Assembly: GCA_018268715.1 (NCBI GenBank)
Contig: JAFDVZ010000011.1
Location: 248,001-312,000, forward strand
DNA: 64,000 nt
Reading direction: 5' to 3'
DNA from: Acidobacteriota bacterium
GTDB lineage: Bacteria > Acidobacteriota > Terriglobia > Bryobacterales > Bryobacteraceae
Shown: piece by piece, positions 35,748 to 46,500 of the stretch
How positions within the stretch are numbered: the stretch's first letter is position 1
How the letters are laid out: each line of letters begins with the position of its first letter
Made by a program: the position numbers and the translations under genes
Notes under the pieces: generated by a model
What the model was told of the DNA's origin: nothing
What the model saw: only the letters and a program-made list of their open reading frames with translations
Database searches by the model: none

Positions 35748-37799
35748 CTACAGGAACAGTTTGGGGAGGTATTGCAGATGTTGTGCAAAGGGCTCCGACT
35801 GTCCGGCCGCCACGCTGTACATGCGTTCATGACTGGCGACGGCGGCGCGGCCCATCTCCTCATACGGCCGGTTGCATACGTCGAAGAAGCCGATGTTGTA
35901 GTTTTCGCCGTCGAAGCGCCCCAGCGCCGATTCATCGTACATGGTGAACCAGTGCACGCCCACGCAGTGCGGATTCGCCGCGGCGTCCTCCAGGTAGTTA
36001 CGGTAGGCCGCCGCCCGGTCGGCCTGATTCTTCAAACGTCCGATGCCTGAGGCCGGCAAGCCGACGTCGAGCGCTCCGAAGTGCCACTCACCCACCATGA
36101 CGGGCATGTTCAACTTGGCCTGGATCTTCTCGGTCGTGTCGCGCGGCAGGTTCTCCTGATAGCAGTTCAGGCTGAAGACGTCGAACGACTTCATGCCGGC
36201 CACGGCCCAGTCCGGCGGAACGCCCGCCCAGCGCATTCCGAGATTCAGGTGCTTCGGATCCACGGCGCGGCACGCCGTGGAAAGGCCGTTGAAGTACGTC
36301 TCCACCATGCGCGAGCTGAACTCGGCCAGGTCGGCTTTGGCGGTTGTGCCAAGCGCGCCGTCCCACTTGCCGCGCGCGAGTCGTTCGAACGTCGCCGGTT
36401 GGCCCCATGCCGACGACAGGGCCGCGTCATCGGCGTACTTCGTCTTCAGGCGGCGGACCAATTCATTGCGCGAGGCGCAGGCTTCGGTGGTGTAGAGCAT
36501 TCCGGCGGCCGGCGTTTCCGACGAGAAGCCCCAGGTGGGCTCGTTCATCAGAAAATAGCCGATGAAGGCGGGATCGTCGGCGGTGCTTTTCAACTGGGCG
36601 GCGTACTCGGCGGCGTCGCGCGAAAACTCGGGATGAAACACGTCCGGGAAATCGCGATAGATCAGGCCGCAGCGGCGTCCCGTGAAGGCCATCGGCCGGA
36701 CGTAGGGGAATCGCGCGGCTCGGGCGATCTCCCAATCCGACCAGTTGCCGACGGTGTTGAACCGGAGTCGCTTCATTTCGGCCAACGCGATGGCGGCCCA
36801 CCTGGCGCGCCATTCATCACGACCGAAGGAACGGATCAGGTTCGCGGCCAGATAGTTGATGGTCCGGCCCTCGCCTCGGACATCGCGATAAGCGGCGGCG
36901 TATTGGCCCTTCGGATCGGGCTTCCAGGCTAGCGCCGCGGCGATGCCGTCGTAGCGGGCGTCGGTGTCCACGCGCACGCAATCGAGCCCGGCCGACCAGA
37001 AGGCGTATCCATCGGGATCCACCAGCCACCAGCGCTTCCCGTCGTGGCGCGTGCGGAAGAAGCCGGAGCCATCGCCGAAGCGCAACGACTTCCAGCCGCC
37101 CCAACGGGAAAACGTCTCCGGCCATTCTATGGAACGCGCCGCGGCGGCTTGTCGCTGGATGCGGCCGGTCAGTTCAACTTCCGAACGCGTCTTGGACGGC
37201 CAGTCGCGGAGCGTGTACTGTCCAAAGGCGTCGAGCAGCGGTCCTTTCGGCAATGAGGGCTTGTCGAGTTTGGGGACGTCTGCCGACGAGGCGGCGAATG
37301 GCGTCAGGCTCCATCGGACCGGATCCGGCCCCTTGCGCTTCAGGACAAAGATGAGACGATCGACCTTGTCGAGATCGACCCGGTCGCCGCCAGCCATCGG
37401 CTTGAGAAAGGCGCCCTCCCGATCGGCCATCCAGCGATTCTGGTTCACCATCTCCAGGTTCAGGCGAATGCGGAACGAGCATTGATTCAGACCAGCGAAC
37501 GTGCAGCGGAACTGCCGTCCCTGGACGCCTTCGCGCAGAAGGATATCGAAGACGGCGAGCAGGTCCCCCTCAATCAGCATGTCCGCGGTGATGTAGCGCG
37601 CGTCCGCCAGCGTGCCCGCGGGGAACACGCACACAAGACCGTCGCCTTCCGATGACGCCGTGTACCAGACGGCGGCGTCACCCGTCTCTTTTTGGACATT
37701 GCCCTGGATGCCGGTGACGGCCAGTTCACGGCGAGCGGCGGTGAGCGGAGTAACTGCGGAGAGGGTGACTGCGGCAGCCAGGAATTCACGACGGTGCAC
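35748..37799 (-). CDS. Exported clan GH-A glycoside hydrolase
   Basis: 683 residues from GTG at 37799, fixed by GGAGG 7 nt upstream. The N-terminus HRREFLAAAVTL is Tat-like (twin Arg, then FL). Residues about 30-170 form a beta-sandwich carbohydrate-binding-like domain. The C-terminal TIM barrel begins at KRWWLVDPDGYAFWSAGLD (255-273), has the acid/base Glu420 in YFLMNEPTWG and the nucleophile candidate Glu571 in VMVGEWHFG. The W-DP-G-x-FWSxG start recalls GH50 agarases or beta-galactosidase-like families; exact family and substrate are not certain. It is downstream of glnA but separated by a hairpin. Confidence 0.8.
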   Translation of the reverse strand: MHRREFLAAAVTLSAVTPLTAARRELAVTGIQGNVQKETGDAAVWYTASSEGDGLVCVFPAGTLADARYITADMLIEGDLLAVFDILLREGVQGRQFRCTFAGLNQCSFRIRLNLEMVNQNRWMADREGAFLKPMAGGDRVDLDKVDRLIFVLKRKGPDPVRWSLTPFAASSADVPKLDKPSLPKGPLLDAFGQYTLRDWPSKTRSEVELTGRIQRQAAAARSIEWPETFSRWGGWKSLRFGDGSGFFRTRHDGKRWWLVDPDGYAFWSAGLDCVRVDTDARYDGIAAALAWKPDPKGQYAAAYRDVRGEGRTINYLAANLIRSFGRDEWRARWAAIALAEMKRLRFNTVGNWSDWEIARAARFPYVRPMAFTGRRCGLIYRDFPDVFHPEFSRDAAEYAAQLKSTADDPAFIGYFLMNEPTWGFSSETPAAGMLYTTEACASRNELVRRLKTKYADDAALSSAWGQPATFERLARGKWDGALGTTAKADLAEFSSRMVETYFNGLSTACRAVDPKHLNLGMRWAGVPPDWAVAGMKSFDVFSLNCYQENLPRDTTEKIQAKLNMPVMVGEWHFGALDVGLPASGIGRLKNQADRAAAYRNYLEDAAANPHCVGVHWFTMYDESALGRFDGENYNIGFFDVCNRPYEEMGRAAVASHERMYSVAAGQSEPFAQHLQYLPKLFL

Positions 37800-37806
37800 G
37801 GTTGCG

Positions 37807-37811
37807 CCTCC
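37807..37811 (-). promoter_or_regulatory. Shine-Dalgarno selecting a GTG start for the glycosidase
   Basis: GGAGG on the minus strand, 7 nt before GTG at 37799. The frame stays open 79 codons further upstream into glnA sequence, but that extension has no protein character. Confidence 0.7.
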
Positions 37812-37834
37812 GCCGAAGAGACTATCACGAAGGT

Positions 37835-37857
37835 GGGGCCGGCGCGGAACCGGCCCC
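37835..37857 (-). terminator. Terminator-like hairpin after glnA
   Basis: Arms ggggccgg (37835-37842) and ccggcccc (37850-37857), 7-nt loop, 9 nt past the glnA stop. No T-run follows on the minus strand. Confidence 0.5.
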
Positions 37858-37866
37858 GATTTGCGG

Positions 37867-39276
<1,410 letters not shown>

Positions 39277-39325
39277 TAAGCCTCCCTGAAATTGCGGCTG
39301 AGGATTACACGCGGAGTATCGGACG

Positions 39326-39354
39326 TGGATATGTGTAATCGAGTCACGTGTCAG
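39326..39354 (-). promoter_or_regulatory. Candidate sigma-70-type promoter of glnA
   Basis: On the minus strand CTGACA (39349-39354, 5 of 6 to the -35 consensus), 17-nt spacer, TATCCA (39326-39331). It would start about 43 nt before the glnA ATG. An inverted repeat gattacac/gtgtaatc (39303-39310 and 39333-39340) overlaps the -10 region and could bind a regulator. Confidence 0.45.
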
Positions 39355-39380
39355 AATATCACACGGGCTTGCCCACCCGT

Positions 39381-39641
39381 TCAGCCGCGCATGCGCCGGG
39401 CGCGCGCCTTGGCGGCCTCAATCTCACGATTCTTCGGCGGCGCTTCGGTTTTCAGCGCATCCAGCAGGCGCGTGGAGACCGCGGTCACCTGGTCGACGGC
39501 CGCCAGAAAGGCCGCCTCATTGGCCTTCGACGGTTTGCTGAAACCGCTGATCTTGCGAACAAATTGAACAGACGCGGCGTGAATTTCCTCGTCAGTTACC
39601 GGCGGTTCGAAGTTAAAAAGGTTGCGGATGCTTCGGCACAT
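39381..39641 (-). CDS. DUF2277 protein
   Basis: 86 residues from the ATG at 39641. It begins [20 protein letters not shown] and continues [20 protein letters not shown] and [11 protein letters not shown], the conserved DUF2277 pattern. Function unknown; small, soluble, mostly helical. Its start lies 2 nt past the Nudix gene stop, so the two are probably co-transcribed. Confidence 0.88.
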   Translation of the reverse strand: MCRSIRNLFNFEPPVTDEEIHAASVQFVRKISGFSKPSKANEAAFLAAVDQVTAVSTRLLDALKTEAPPKNREIEAAKARARRMRG

Positions 39642-39643
39642 AG

Positions 39644-40180
39644 TTAGCTTCCTATCCAAAGCCGGACCTTCAGCAGAATCACGCAAGTGGCGGCGTGGGT
39701 GATCTCACCGCGCATCGCCATCGCCACCGCTTCGTCGAGCGGCATGCGGGCGACTTCGATGACTTCCCCTTCATCCGGGTCGCTATCGACATGCTCGAGT
39801 CCACGCGCCAGGAAGATGTGGTTCGGCGAGACGAGTTGCGTGGTGAAGGGATCGACGTGCCCGAAATCGACCCACTCGCTGGCGATGAGTCCCACCTCTT
39901 CCCGCAACTCGCGCTTTGCCGCCTCAAGCGGCGTCTCATTCGGTTCGATGCCGCCGCTTGCGGCTTCCAGCGTGGCGCGTCCCACCCCATACTTGTATTC
40001 GCGCACCAGATAGACGGAGCCGTCGCTGTCGAGCGGGAGCGTGGTCGAACCGTGCTTCATTTCGATGACGGCGAACGGCGCCACGACTCCGTTCGGCCTT
40101 TGGACGGCATCCTCCCTGATGCGGAAGTTGCGGGCGCAATAGGCTTCCCGCGACTCGATCAGGCGATAGGGGTTCTGCAT
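39644..40180 (-). CDS. Nudix hydrolase, ADP-ribose pyrophosphatase-like
   Basis: 178 residues from the ATG at 40180 (an ATG at 40225 is also in frame). The Nudix box is complete: GGIEPNE, seven residues, RELREEVGL. YLVREYKYGVGR and the downstream Pro/Asp region (GHVDPFTTQLVSPNHIFLARGLE) resemble NudF-type ADP-sugar pyrophosphatases. It would hydrolyse nucleoside-diphosphate sugars such as ADP-ribose in the cytosol. It is divergent from the DUF4838 gene with about 53 nt between starts. Confidence 0.88.
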   Translation of the reverse strand: MQNPYRLIESREAYCARNFRIREDAVQRPNGVVAPFAVIEMKHGSTTLPLDSDGSVYLVREYKYGVGRATLEAASGGIEPNETPLEAAKRELREEVGLIASEWVDFGHVDPFTTQLVSPNHIFLARGLEHVDSDPDEGEVIEVARMPLDEAVAMAMRGEITHAATCVILLKVRLWIGS

Positions 40181-40233
40181 CCCTTCCAGGTTACCCTTGC
40201 TTCGAAACTCCCGCCTCGGAAACAATAGGCGAT

Positions 40234-42678
40234 GTGAAGACGCTGATCCCGCTGTTGCTCGCCGTTCCGCTGGCCGCCGTGACGCTGGTTCACAACGGCA
40301 AATCGGACTACTCGATCTGCCTTGCCGAACACGCCATCGCCTCCGAACAGCACGCCGCCAATGAACTTGCCGGGTTCATCGAGCAGATGTCCGGCGCGCG
40401 CCTGCCGGTGGTGCATGCGTGCGAGCCGTCCCGACATCCTTATATATTCGTGGGCCAGAGCGCCGCCTCACAACGCGTGTTCGAGGGCGTCGACGCGGCG
40501 AAACTCGGCGCGGAGGAATTCGTGCTGAAGACCAAAGGTCCACAGGTCCTGGTGGCGGGCGGGCCGCCTCGCGGCACGCTGTACGGCGTCTACACGCTGC
40601 TCGATCGGCTGGGCTGCCGGTGGTACACGCGCGATGTCAGCCGGATTCCGAAGCGCCAGACCGTGGAACTCGGGAACCTCGACGAAGGCGGCAAGCCCGC
40701 TTTCGAGTATCGCGAGCCTTACTTCACCGAAGCCTTCGACAAGACCTGGGCGGCGCGCAACCGCACGAATGGCGCGTTCTCCCAACTGGACGCGTCGGTG
40801 GGCGGCAAGGTGGAGTACTTTCCCTTCGTCCACAGCTTCTATAGCCTGGTTCCGCCAGACCGGTATTTCAAGGCGCACCCTGAGTACTTCTCCTTGATCG
40901 ATGGCGCCCGTCGCGTGGAGCGCGGGCAGTTGTGCCTGACGAACCCGGATGTCCTTCGGGTGGTGGTGCGGCAGGTGCGGGATTGGATCCGCGAGCACCC
41001 CACTGTCGGCATCATTTCGGTCTCGCAGAACGATTGGGAGGGCTGGTGCGAGTGTGACCGATGCCGCCGCGTCGAGCAGGAGGAGGGCGGCGAGCACTCG
41101 GGGCCGATTCTGCGGTTCGTCAACGCCGTCGCGGATGAGATTTACAAAACGAACCCAGACAAGCTGATCGATACACTGGCCTATTGGTATACCGAGAATC
41201 CGCCGGCGAAGGTCCGCCCCCGGCCCAATGTCCGGATCCGGCTGTGCCCGATCGGCGTGTGCATCTCCCACCCGTACGAGCAGTGTCCCCGCAGCGCCTA
41301 CTTCGTGAAGAACCTGAAGGCCTGGAGCGCGATCACCAATCAGCTGTACATCTGGCACTACAACACGAACTTCACGCATTACATGGCGCCGATGCCCGAT
41401 TTCGACGAATTGGCCGCCGATATCACGCTATACCAGCGCAACGGAGTGGTGGGAATCTTCCTGGAGGGCGCCTATGGGAAGGGCGGGGGCGGCGAGAACG
41501 CGGAACTCCGATCCTATATCATGGCGCGCCTGCTGTGGGATCCGCGCACGGACGTGAATCGCGAGGTGGATGGATTCCTGGAGGCCGTCTACGGAAGGGC
41601 GTCGAAGCCGCTGCGCGCATACTACGATCTGCTTCACCACGAGGTTCGACTGCCTCCCGCCGGACTGGGCCTGCATCTGTGGATCTTCAACCTTCCTTCG
41701 TTTTCGCCGGGCTTCTACGAACAGGCAGAGAAGTTGCTCTCCGAGGCGCTGGCGGCGGCCGACAACGACGCCGTTCAGGCACGGGTGTTGCAGGCGATGC
41801 TGCCCGTTGAGTACATGCGGATGATCGCGGCTCGTGAGTATCAGGTCCAGGGAGATACCTTCGCGCCCGTTAGCCTTGCGACGGTGCAGGCGCAGTTCCG
41901 GCAGTTTGCGGCGAAACTGCGCAGCTTCGGCATTGGCGCGATCTCAGAGGGCCACGACCTCGAGGTCGACGAGAAGAACGTCGAGGCCATGCGGGCTTGG
42001 CCGGTGATTTCGCTGGAAAACGCATCGTGGCGGGTGAGCGTGGCGCCCGGGCTAGGGGGCCGCATTCTGCGCATGACCAGCAAGAGCGCGGGCGAGTTAC
42101 TTCGCATCGCCAAGCCAGGCGAGCGCGAATATCCGAATGTAGGCGGGCAGGTGGCGCAGGCCTATCCCGACTTTCCGCTGCGCGCCTGGGAGACTGCCTG
42201 GACGGGATCGTCCACCTCGGCGACGGAAGCCGTCCTGTCCGGAGAGTGCCCGAACGGTCTGAAGATCGAACGGCGGATACGGTTGGACGGGGCATGGGTG
42301 CGCACCGAGACCGTGGCGGAAAACGGATCGGCCGGGCCGCTCGATGTGGTGCTTCAAACGCGCGCGGACCTGGAGCCGGGCGATATCGACCAGGCGCGAG
42401 TGGCGTGGCCGAAGGAACGGGTCCTGATCCGCCCCGGTGAACAACCGGTGGGCAATGAGACATTGAAGGACGCGGATGTTCCGGCGGGCGAATGGTCGTT
42501 GCGTCGAGCCGGCATGGCGGAGGTGACCAACCGCTTCGACCGCACCCTGGCCGAGCGCGCTACGTTCAGTTGGACGGCGAAAGGCGGCTCCCGGGTGACG
42601 TTGGGGGTCTGGTCGAAGAAGCGCACGCTCCAACCCGGCGAGCGCTTGCGGATCACAGCCGATTACTCGGCGAAATAG
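40234..42678 (+). CDS. Secreted DUF4838 glycosidase-like protein
   Basis: 814 residues from GTG. Signal peptide LIPLLLAVPLAAVTLVHNG. Residues about 20-125 form a GH20b/GH67-N-like domain (EQHAANELAGFIEQMSGARLP; GTLYGVYTLLDRLGCRWY). The DUF4838 barrel-like core follows to about 560 (GIISVSQNDWEGWCECDRC; VRIRLCPIGVCISHPYEQCP; GIFLEGAYGKGGGG). A C-terminal beta-sandwich region (about 590-814) begins ISLENASWRVSVAPGLGG. DUF4838 proteins are thought to be alpha-glucuronidase or hexosaminidase-like, but catalytic residues are not proven. Several Cys (CECDRC) may bind metal or form disulphides. Confidence 0.82.
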   Translation: MKTLIPLLLAVPLAAVTLVHNGKSDYSICLAEHAIASEQHAANELAGFIEQMSGARLPVVHACEPSRHPYIFVGQSAASQRVFEGVDAAKLGAEEFVLKTKGPQVLVAGGPPRGTLYGVYTLLDRLGCRWYTRDVSRIPKRQTVELGNLDEGGKPAFEYREPYFTEAFDKTWAARNRTNGAFSQLDASVGGKVEYFPFVHSFYSLVPPDRYFKAHPEYFSLIDGARRVERGQLCLTNPDVLRVVVRQVRDWIREHPTVGIISVSQNDWEGWCECDRCRRVEQEEGGEHSGPILRFVNAVADEIYKTNPDKLIDTLAYWYTENPPAKVRPRPNVRIRLCPIGVCISHPYEQCPRSAYFVKNLKAWSAITNQLYIWHYNTNFTHYMAPMPDFDELAADITLYQRNGVVGIFLEGAYGKGGGGENAELRSYIMARLLWDPRTDVNREVDGFLEAVYGRASKPLRAYYDLLHHEVRLPPAGLGLHLWIFNLPSFSPGFYEQAEKLLSEALAAADNDAVQARVLQAMLPVEYMRMIAAREYQVQGDTFAPVSLATVQAQFRQFAAKLRSFGIGAISEGHDLEVDEKNVEAMRAWPVISLENASWRVSVAPGLGGRILRMTSKSAGELLRIAKPGEREYPNVGGQVAQAYPDFPLRAWETAWTGSSTSATEAVLSGECPNGLKIERRIRLDGAWVRTETVAENGSAGPLDVVLQTRADLEPGDIDQARVAWPKERVLIRPGEQPVGNETLKDADVPAGEWSLRRAGMAEVTNRFDRTLAERATFSWTAKGGSRVTLGVWSKKRTLQPGERLRITADYSAK

Positions 42679-42872
42679 CCGTCTGTCAGTTTCAAAAATC
42701 CGCTGTCGCCGTGACAGCATCCTCCGCGATGTTACGCATGAGTCTTTGGGACAGTGATCCTGGCCCGACATCGTAACAAGAGCGACCGCGGCGCGTTGTC
42801 GCCGCGCAAACAGGTCGCTGCCAACCACAAACTGAGACCGGAACGGCCAACGATCCGCTCCGGGTATGTCTC

Positions 42873-42877
42873 GGAGG
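42873..42877 (+). promoter_or_regulatory. Shine-Dalgarno for the small secreted protein
   Basis: GGAGG lies 9 nt before ATG 42887 and decides against the earlier ATG at 42866. Confidence 0.65.
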
Positions 42878-42886
42878 AAAGAACAA

Positions 42887-43471
42887 ATGAAGCTCAATCA
42901 AATTCTGATTTCAATCGCCGCTGCCGCCGCGGTGATCCCATGCACGGCCCAGACCACCACACAAGTGGGATGCGAAAGCGTCGCGGTTCAGATGAAGGCG
43001 GTGGGTTTGACGACGCCGCGATCCGGCTCGCTAGTGAACTTCAGCGGGTCCGGCGGGAATCTGGACCCGACGCCGCTGCTGGAGACCACCTTCACGGTCG
43101 GCGCGTCCACCCAACGTGCGGTGTGCGTGGCGCTGACGTTCAGCGCCCAGAGCGATTTCACGGACAACTATGGGGTATACCAGGCGTCGATCGATGACAC
43201 GCCCATGCTGGGGCACGGCTCGCTGGCCGCCGAGTATGGATACACGACGCCGATCGTGTTCGACGCCGTGAATCAGGGGACCTACCTGCCGGTCAGTCCC
43301 TACATCTATCCGAACCATTCGAATTCGCGGTTCGTGTCGTACACATTTTTCGCGATGGTGACGCCCGGGACGCACACGATGCGGATCAAGGTGGCTGGAT
43401 GCTGCAGTTCGTCGCCCGGCGGGGTGGGTGGAGTGTTCGTCCGCTCTGCTACCGCTGTGTTGCGCTGGTAA
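42887..43471 (+). CDS. Small secreted Cys-containing protein, unknown family
   Basis: 194 residues. Clear signal peptide (NQILISIAAAAAVIPCTAQ). The mature part is beta-rich with four or five Cys (VGCESVA, RAVCVAL, VAGCCSSS), suggesting disulphides. The final segment PGTHTMRIKVAGCCSSSP looks like the closing strands of a jelly-roll or lectin-like fold. No family recognised. It follows the DUF4838 gene by 208 nt on the same strand with its own ribosome binding site and a strong terminator after it, so it may be a separate unit. Confidence 0.7.
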   Translation: MKLNQILISIAAAAAVIPCTAQTTTQVGCESVAVQMKAVGLTTPRSGSLVNFSGSGGNLDPTPLLETTFTVGASTQRAVCVALTFSAQSDFTDNYGVYQASIDDTPMLGHGSLAAEYGYTTPIVFDAVNQGTYLPVSPYIYPNHSNSRFVSYTFFAMVTPGTHTMRIKVAGCCSSSPGGVGGVFVRSATAVLRW

Positions 43472-43479
43472 CTCGAGTT

Positions 43480-43507
43480 ACAGGGCGGGACCGAGATCCC
43501 GCCCTGT
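43480..43507. terminator. Bidirectional terminator hairpin
   Basis: acagggcggga (43480-43490) and tcccgccctgt (43497-43507) pair perfectly around ccgaga between convergent genes. Confidence 0.75.
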
Positions 43508-43516
43508 GTCTTCTAA

Positions 43517-46500
43517 CTAGAACGCGAAGCGTAACGCTAACTGCAGAACGCGCGCATCGCGCCAGGAACTCGGCGTGCCGAAGTTCCGGTTGGTGGTGGA
43601 GATCAAGCTGCCCGGGTTGTCGCCCGTGAAACTTGTGTTAAGACCCCAAATCTGGGGATGGTTGAAGAGATTGAAGGCCTCGGCGCGGAAGGTCACCTTG
43701 ATGGCCTCTCCGATGGCGAAGTTCTTCATGATGCTGGCGTCGACGTTCCGCACTCCGGGGAGGCGAAGCGCATTGCGGTGGAGATTACCGTACGAGCCGT
43801 CGGCGGGACGCGCGAAGGCGGCGGGATTCAACCACTGGTACTTGCTCTGACCAGCGTAGGCGTCGCCAATCAGGTTCGGATACTGGCTGCCCGAATCCAC
43901 TCCCATGGTGGAACCATTGGAGCTAATCGAGATCGGCATGCCGGACTGGGACCGTATCATGCCGGTCAGTTCCCACCCATTCAACGCAGTCTTGGTGAAT
44001 CCGTTGGCGAGTGAACCGCGGACCTTGGGTAACTCGTACACGAAGTCAAGAGTCACGACGTTGGGCTGGTCGTAACCGGCCGCCGCCCAGTTCTGGCGCA
44101 TGTTATAGGGATTGATGATCGTGTCGCTGTCGTTGTCCAACAGGTCCATCGCCTTCGACCAGGTGTAGTTGAAGTTGGCGGACAGCGAGTTGGCGAAACG
44201 GCGGCTGACGCGGAACATCATCGCGTTGTACCGCGAATAGGCCAGGGTTTCGATGGCGTTCAGACTGCCCCAACCGTAGTAGGGACGCAACGCGTCGTTC
44301 TTGTAGTTGACCGATGCGCTGAGTCCGGGATTGGTGACGAAGGTCCCCGCCGGCAGCCCGTTGACCAGACGCTGGTCCATCAGATGCACGGTGTGGTTGC
44401 CCGAGTAGGAGACATCGAGAGTGAAGCCCTTGGGCAACTGGTGCTGGATGCCCGCGTACCAGGAGTAGACGGTCGGAACCGTGTTGTCGGATGCCCACAC
44501 GGGCAGCCCGGGAGGCGTGATCTGCGGGGTTCCCGAAGTCACGCTCGTGTCGATGCTGGCGACATTGCCGTAGAGCGCTGAGGCGGAGGTCAGGTTCGGC
44601 CAGTTGCCGCCGGCGCCAAAGTAGAAGTTGTTCTGCCGCAGCCGTTCGTGGAAGACGCCAAAACCGGTGCGGAGGGCGGTCTTGCCGTCTCCGAACACGT
44701 CGTAAGCGATGCCCAGGCGGGGCGCAAACAGGTTCTTCGCCGGAGAGAATCCGCGGGGAGTGCCGGCGCAGGGGTCGCACACCAGGCCGAGCCCGGAAAG
44801 GGCCTTCATCGGGTCGCCGACAATCTTGCCGCTGCCCAGGTCGATGGTGGGACGGTTAGAGGCGTTGTACTTCGACAGGTCAACGCTATAGAGGGTCCAG
44901 GTGCCTTCGCCGCCGGCGGTTCCCGAACGGGTGTAGGTGAAGGTGGGCACCATGTGCTCAAAGCGGATGCCGTATTCAACAGTCAGGCGCCTGGTGACCT
45001 TCCAGCTATCCTGCGCGTAGGCTTCATGCGCGAGGAACCGGAAGTAGGGGAAGACGGCGGCGCTCGCCTGCGTGTAGCTCTGGAAATTGCCCAGCATGAG
45101 GTTGGCGAGGCCGCTGCCGGAGTCGAGCGGCATGGCGGAGGAGGAATCGAAGGTGATGGTGGGGTTCATCGGCCACGTCGCGGTCTGCTTCTTGTTGTCG
45201 CGATTGTAGTAGTAGCCGAACTTGAACGTATGCGAGCCTTTCACCCACGAGAGGTTCTCGGTAATCGCGTAGTCCTTGCCGTCGTTGTGCCAACCCGGAT
45301 CGCCGAAGCTGAAGGTGATCGGCGAGGCGTTGACGTTCGGAATCGTATCGGTGATGTTGGCCGCCGGGTACAACTGGGCGAAGGTGGCGCCGAGCTTCGT
45401 ACGCGACACCGGGTTTTCGCCGACCGTGGACAGTGACTGCGACTGGTGGTTGTAGGACAGGATCGTTTCGGAGGCGAGCGTCGGAGTGAACGTGCTCACC
45501 AGGTTCCAGGACCAGGAACTGCCCGGCTTCGGACGGACCTGCGGCTGGATCGGAAACGGTTCGCCGGTCCAGATGCCGGTTTGGATGGTTTCCTTCTGGT
45601 AATCGTTCACCCAGCGGAAGAAGCTGTTCATCTTGCTGTTGATCGCATAATCGATGCGCAGCAGGTCCTGGTTCTTCACCAGTTGGTCGGGGTTGTTGTA
45701 GTAGTAGCGGACGTAGCCCGGGTTCGGAGCGGCCGGAAGGCTGGCGTAGCCGGGAATGTTCTGGTACACCTTCAACAACGCATAGCTGAGCGGCTGCAAC
45801 TGCGATGTCGGGACCACGTTGCCAGGGAAGGGTGTGCCGCCCGTGATGTTGCCGGCGCCGTCGCGAGTGACGGTTCCCGGCTGGAAGATCGTTCCGCTCT
45901 TGAACTGCGGAGCGTATTGCATGTTGGTGCTGGTCAACCAGGGTGAGAAATCCCCGCCGAGCACCTGGGCGCTGGGAACGTCGGCATAGCTGCTGGAAGG
46001 CAGGTTGCGGCGCGTCATCTCGCGGTTGTAGAAGAAGAACATCTTCTTGTCCTTCGCCGTGGAGACCTTGGGGATCGGGACCCAGCCGCTGAAGTTGCCG
46101 CCAAACTGGTTGTACCGCAGCTGCGGCTGCAGGGTGTTACACAACACGCACTTCGCGTCGAAGGCATTGTTGCGCAGGTACTCATATAATGTGCCGTGGA
46201 ACTTGGCTGATCCGGACTTGGTCTGGACCGCCACCGCCATGCCCTCGTTCCGGCCGTATTCGGCGTTGAAGGCGCTCTGCAGGACCCGAAACTCCGCAAT
46301 GGTGTCGATCGACGGCTGGGTGTACTGCGACTGATTGTCGCCAACGTCAAGGTTCGGCGAGCCGTCCAGGTAGAAGTTGTTCTGCGAACCGCGGCCGCCG
46401 AGGCCGTGGAACTGGGAAACGTCGTTGAAGTTAACGCCGAAGTCGCTCTGCGCGGAACTGCTCATGCCGGGCATGGTGCTCATCAGCGAGGTGAAGTTGC

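Noticed and set aside
42702-42718. gctgtc/gacagc hairpin after the DUF4838 gene
   Set aside because: Six-bp stem without a U-run, too weak to call.
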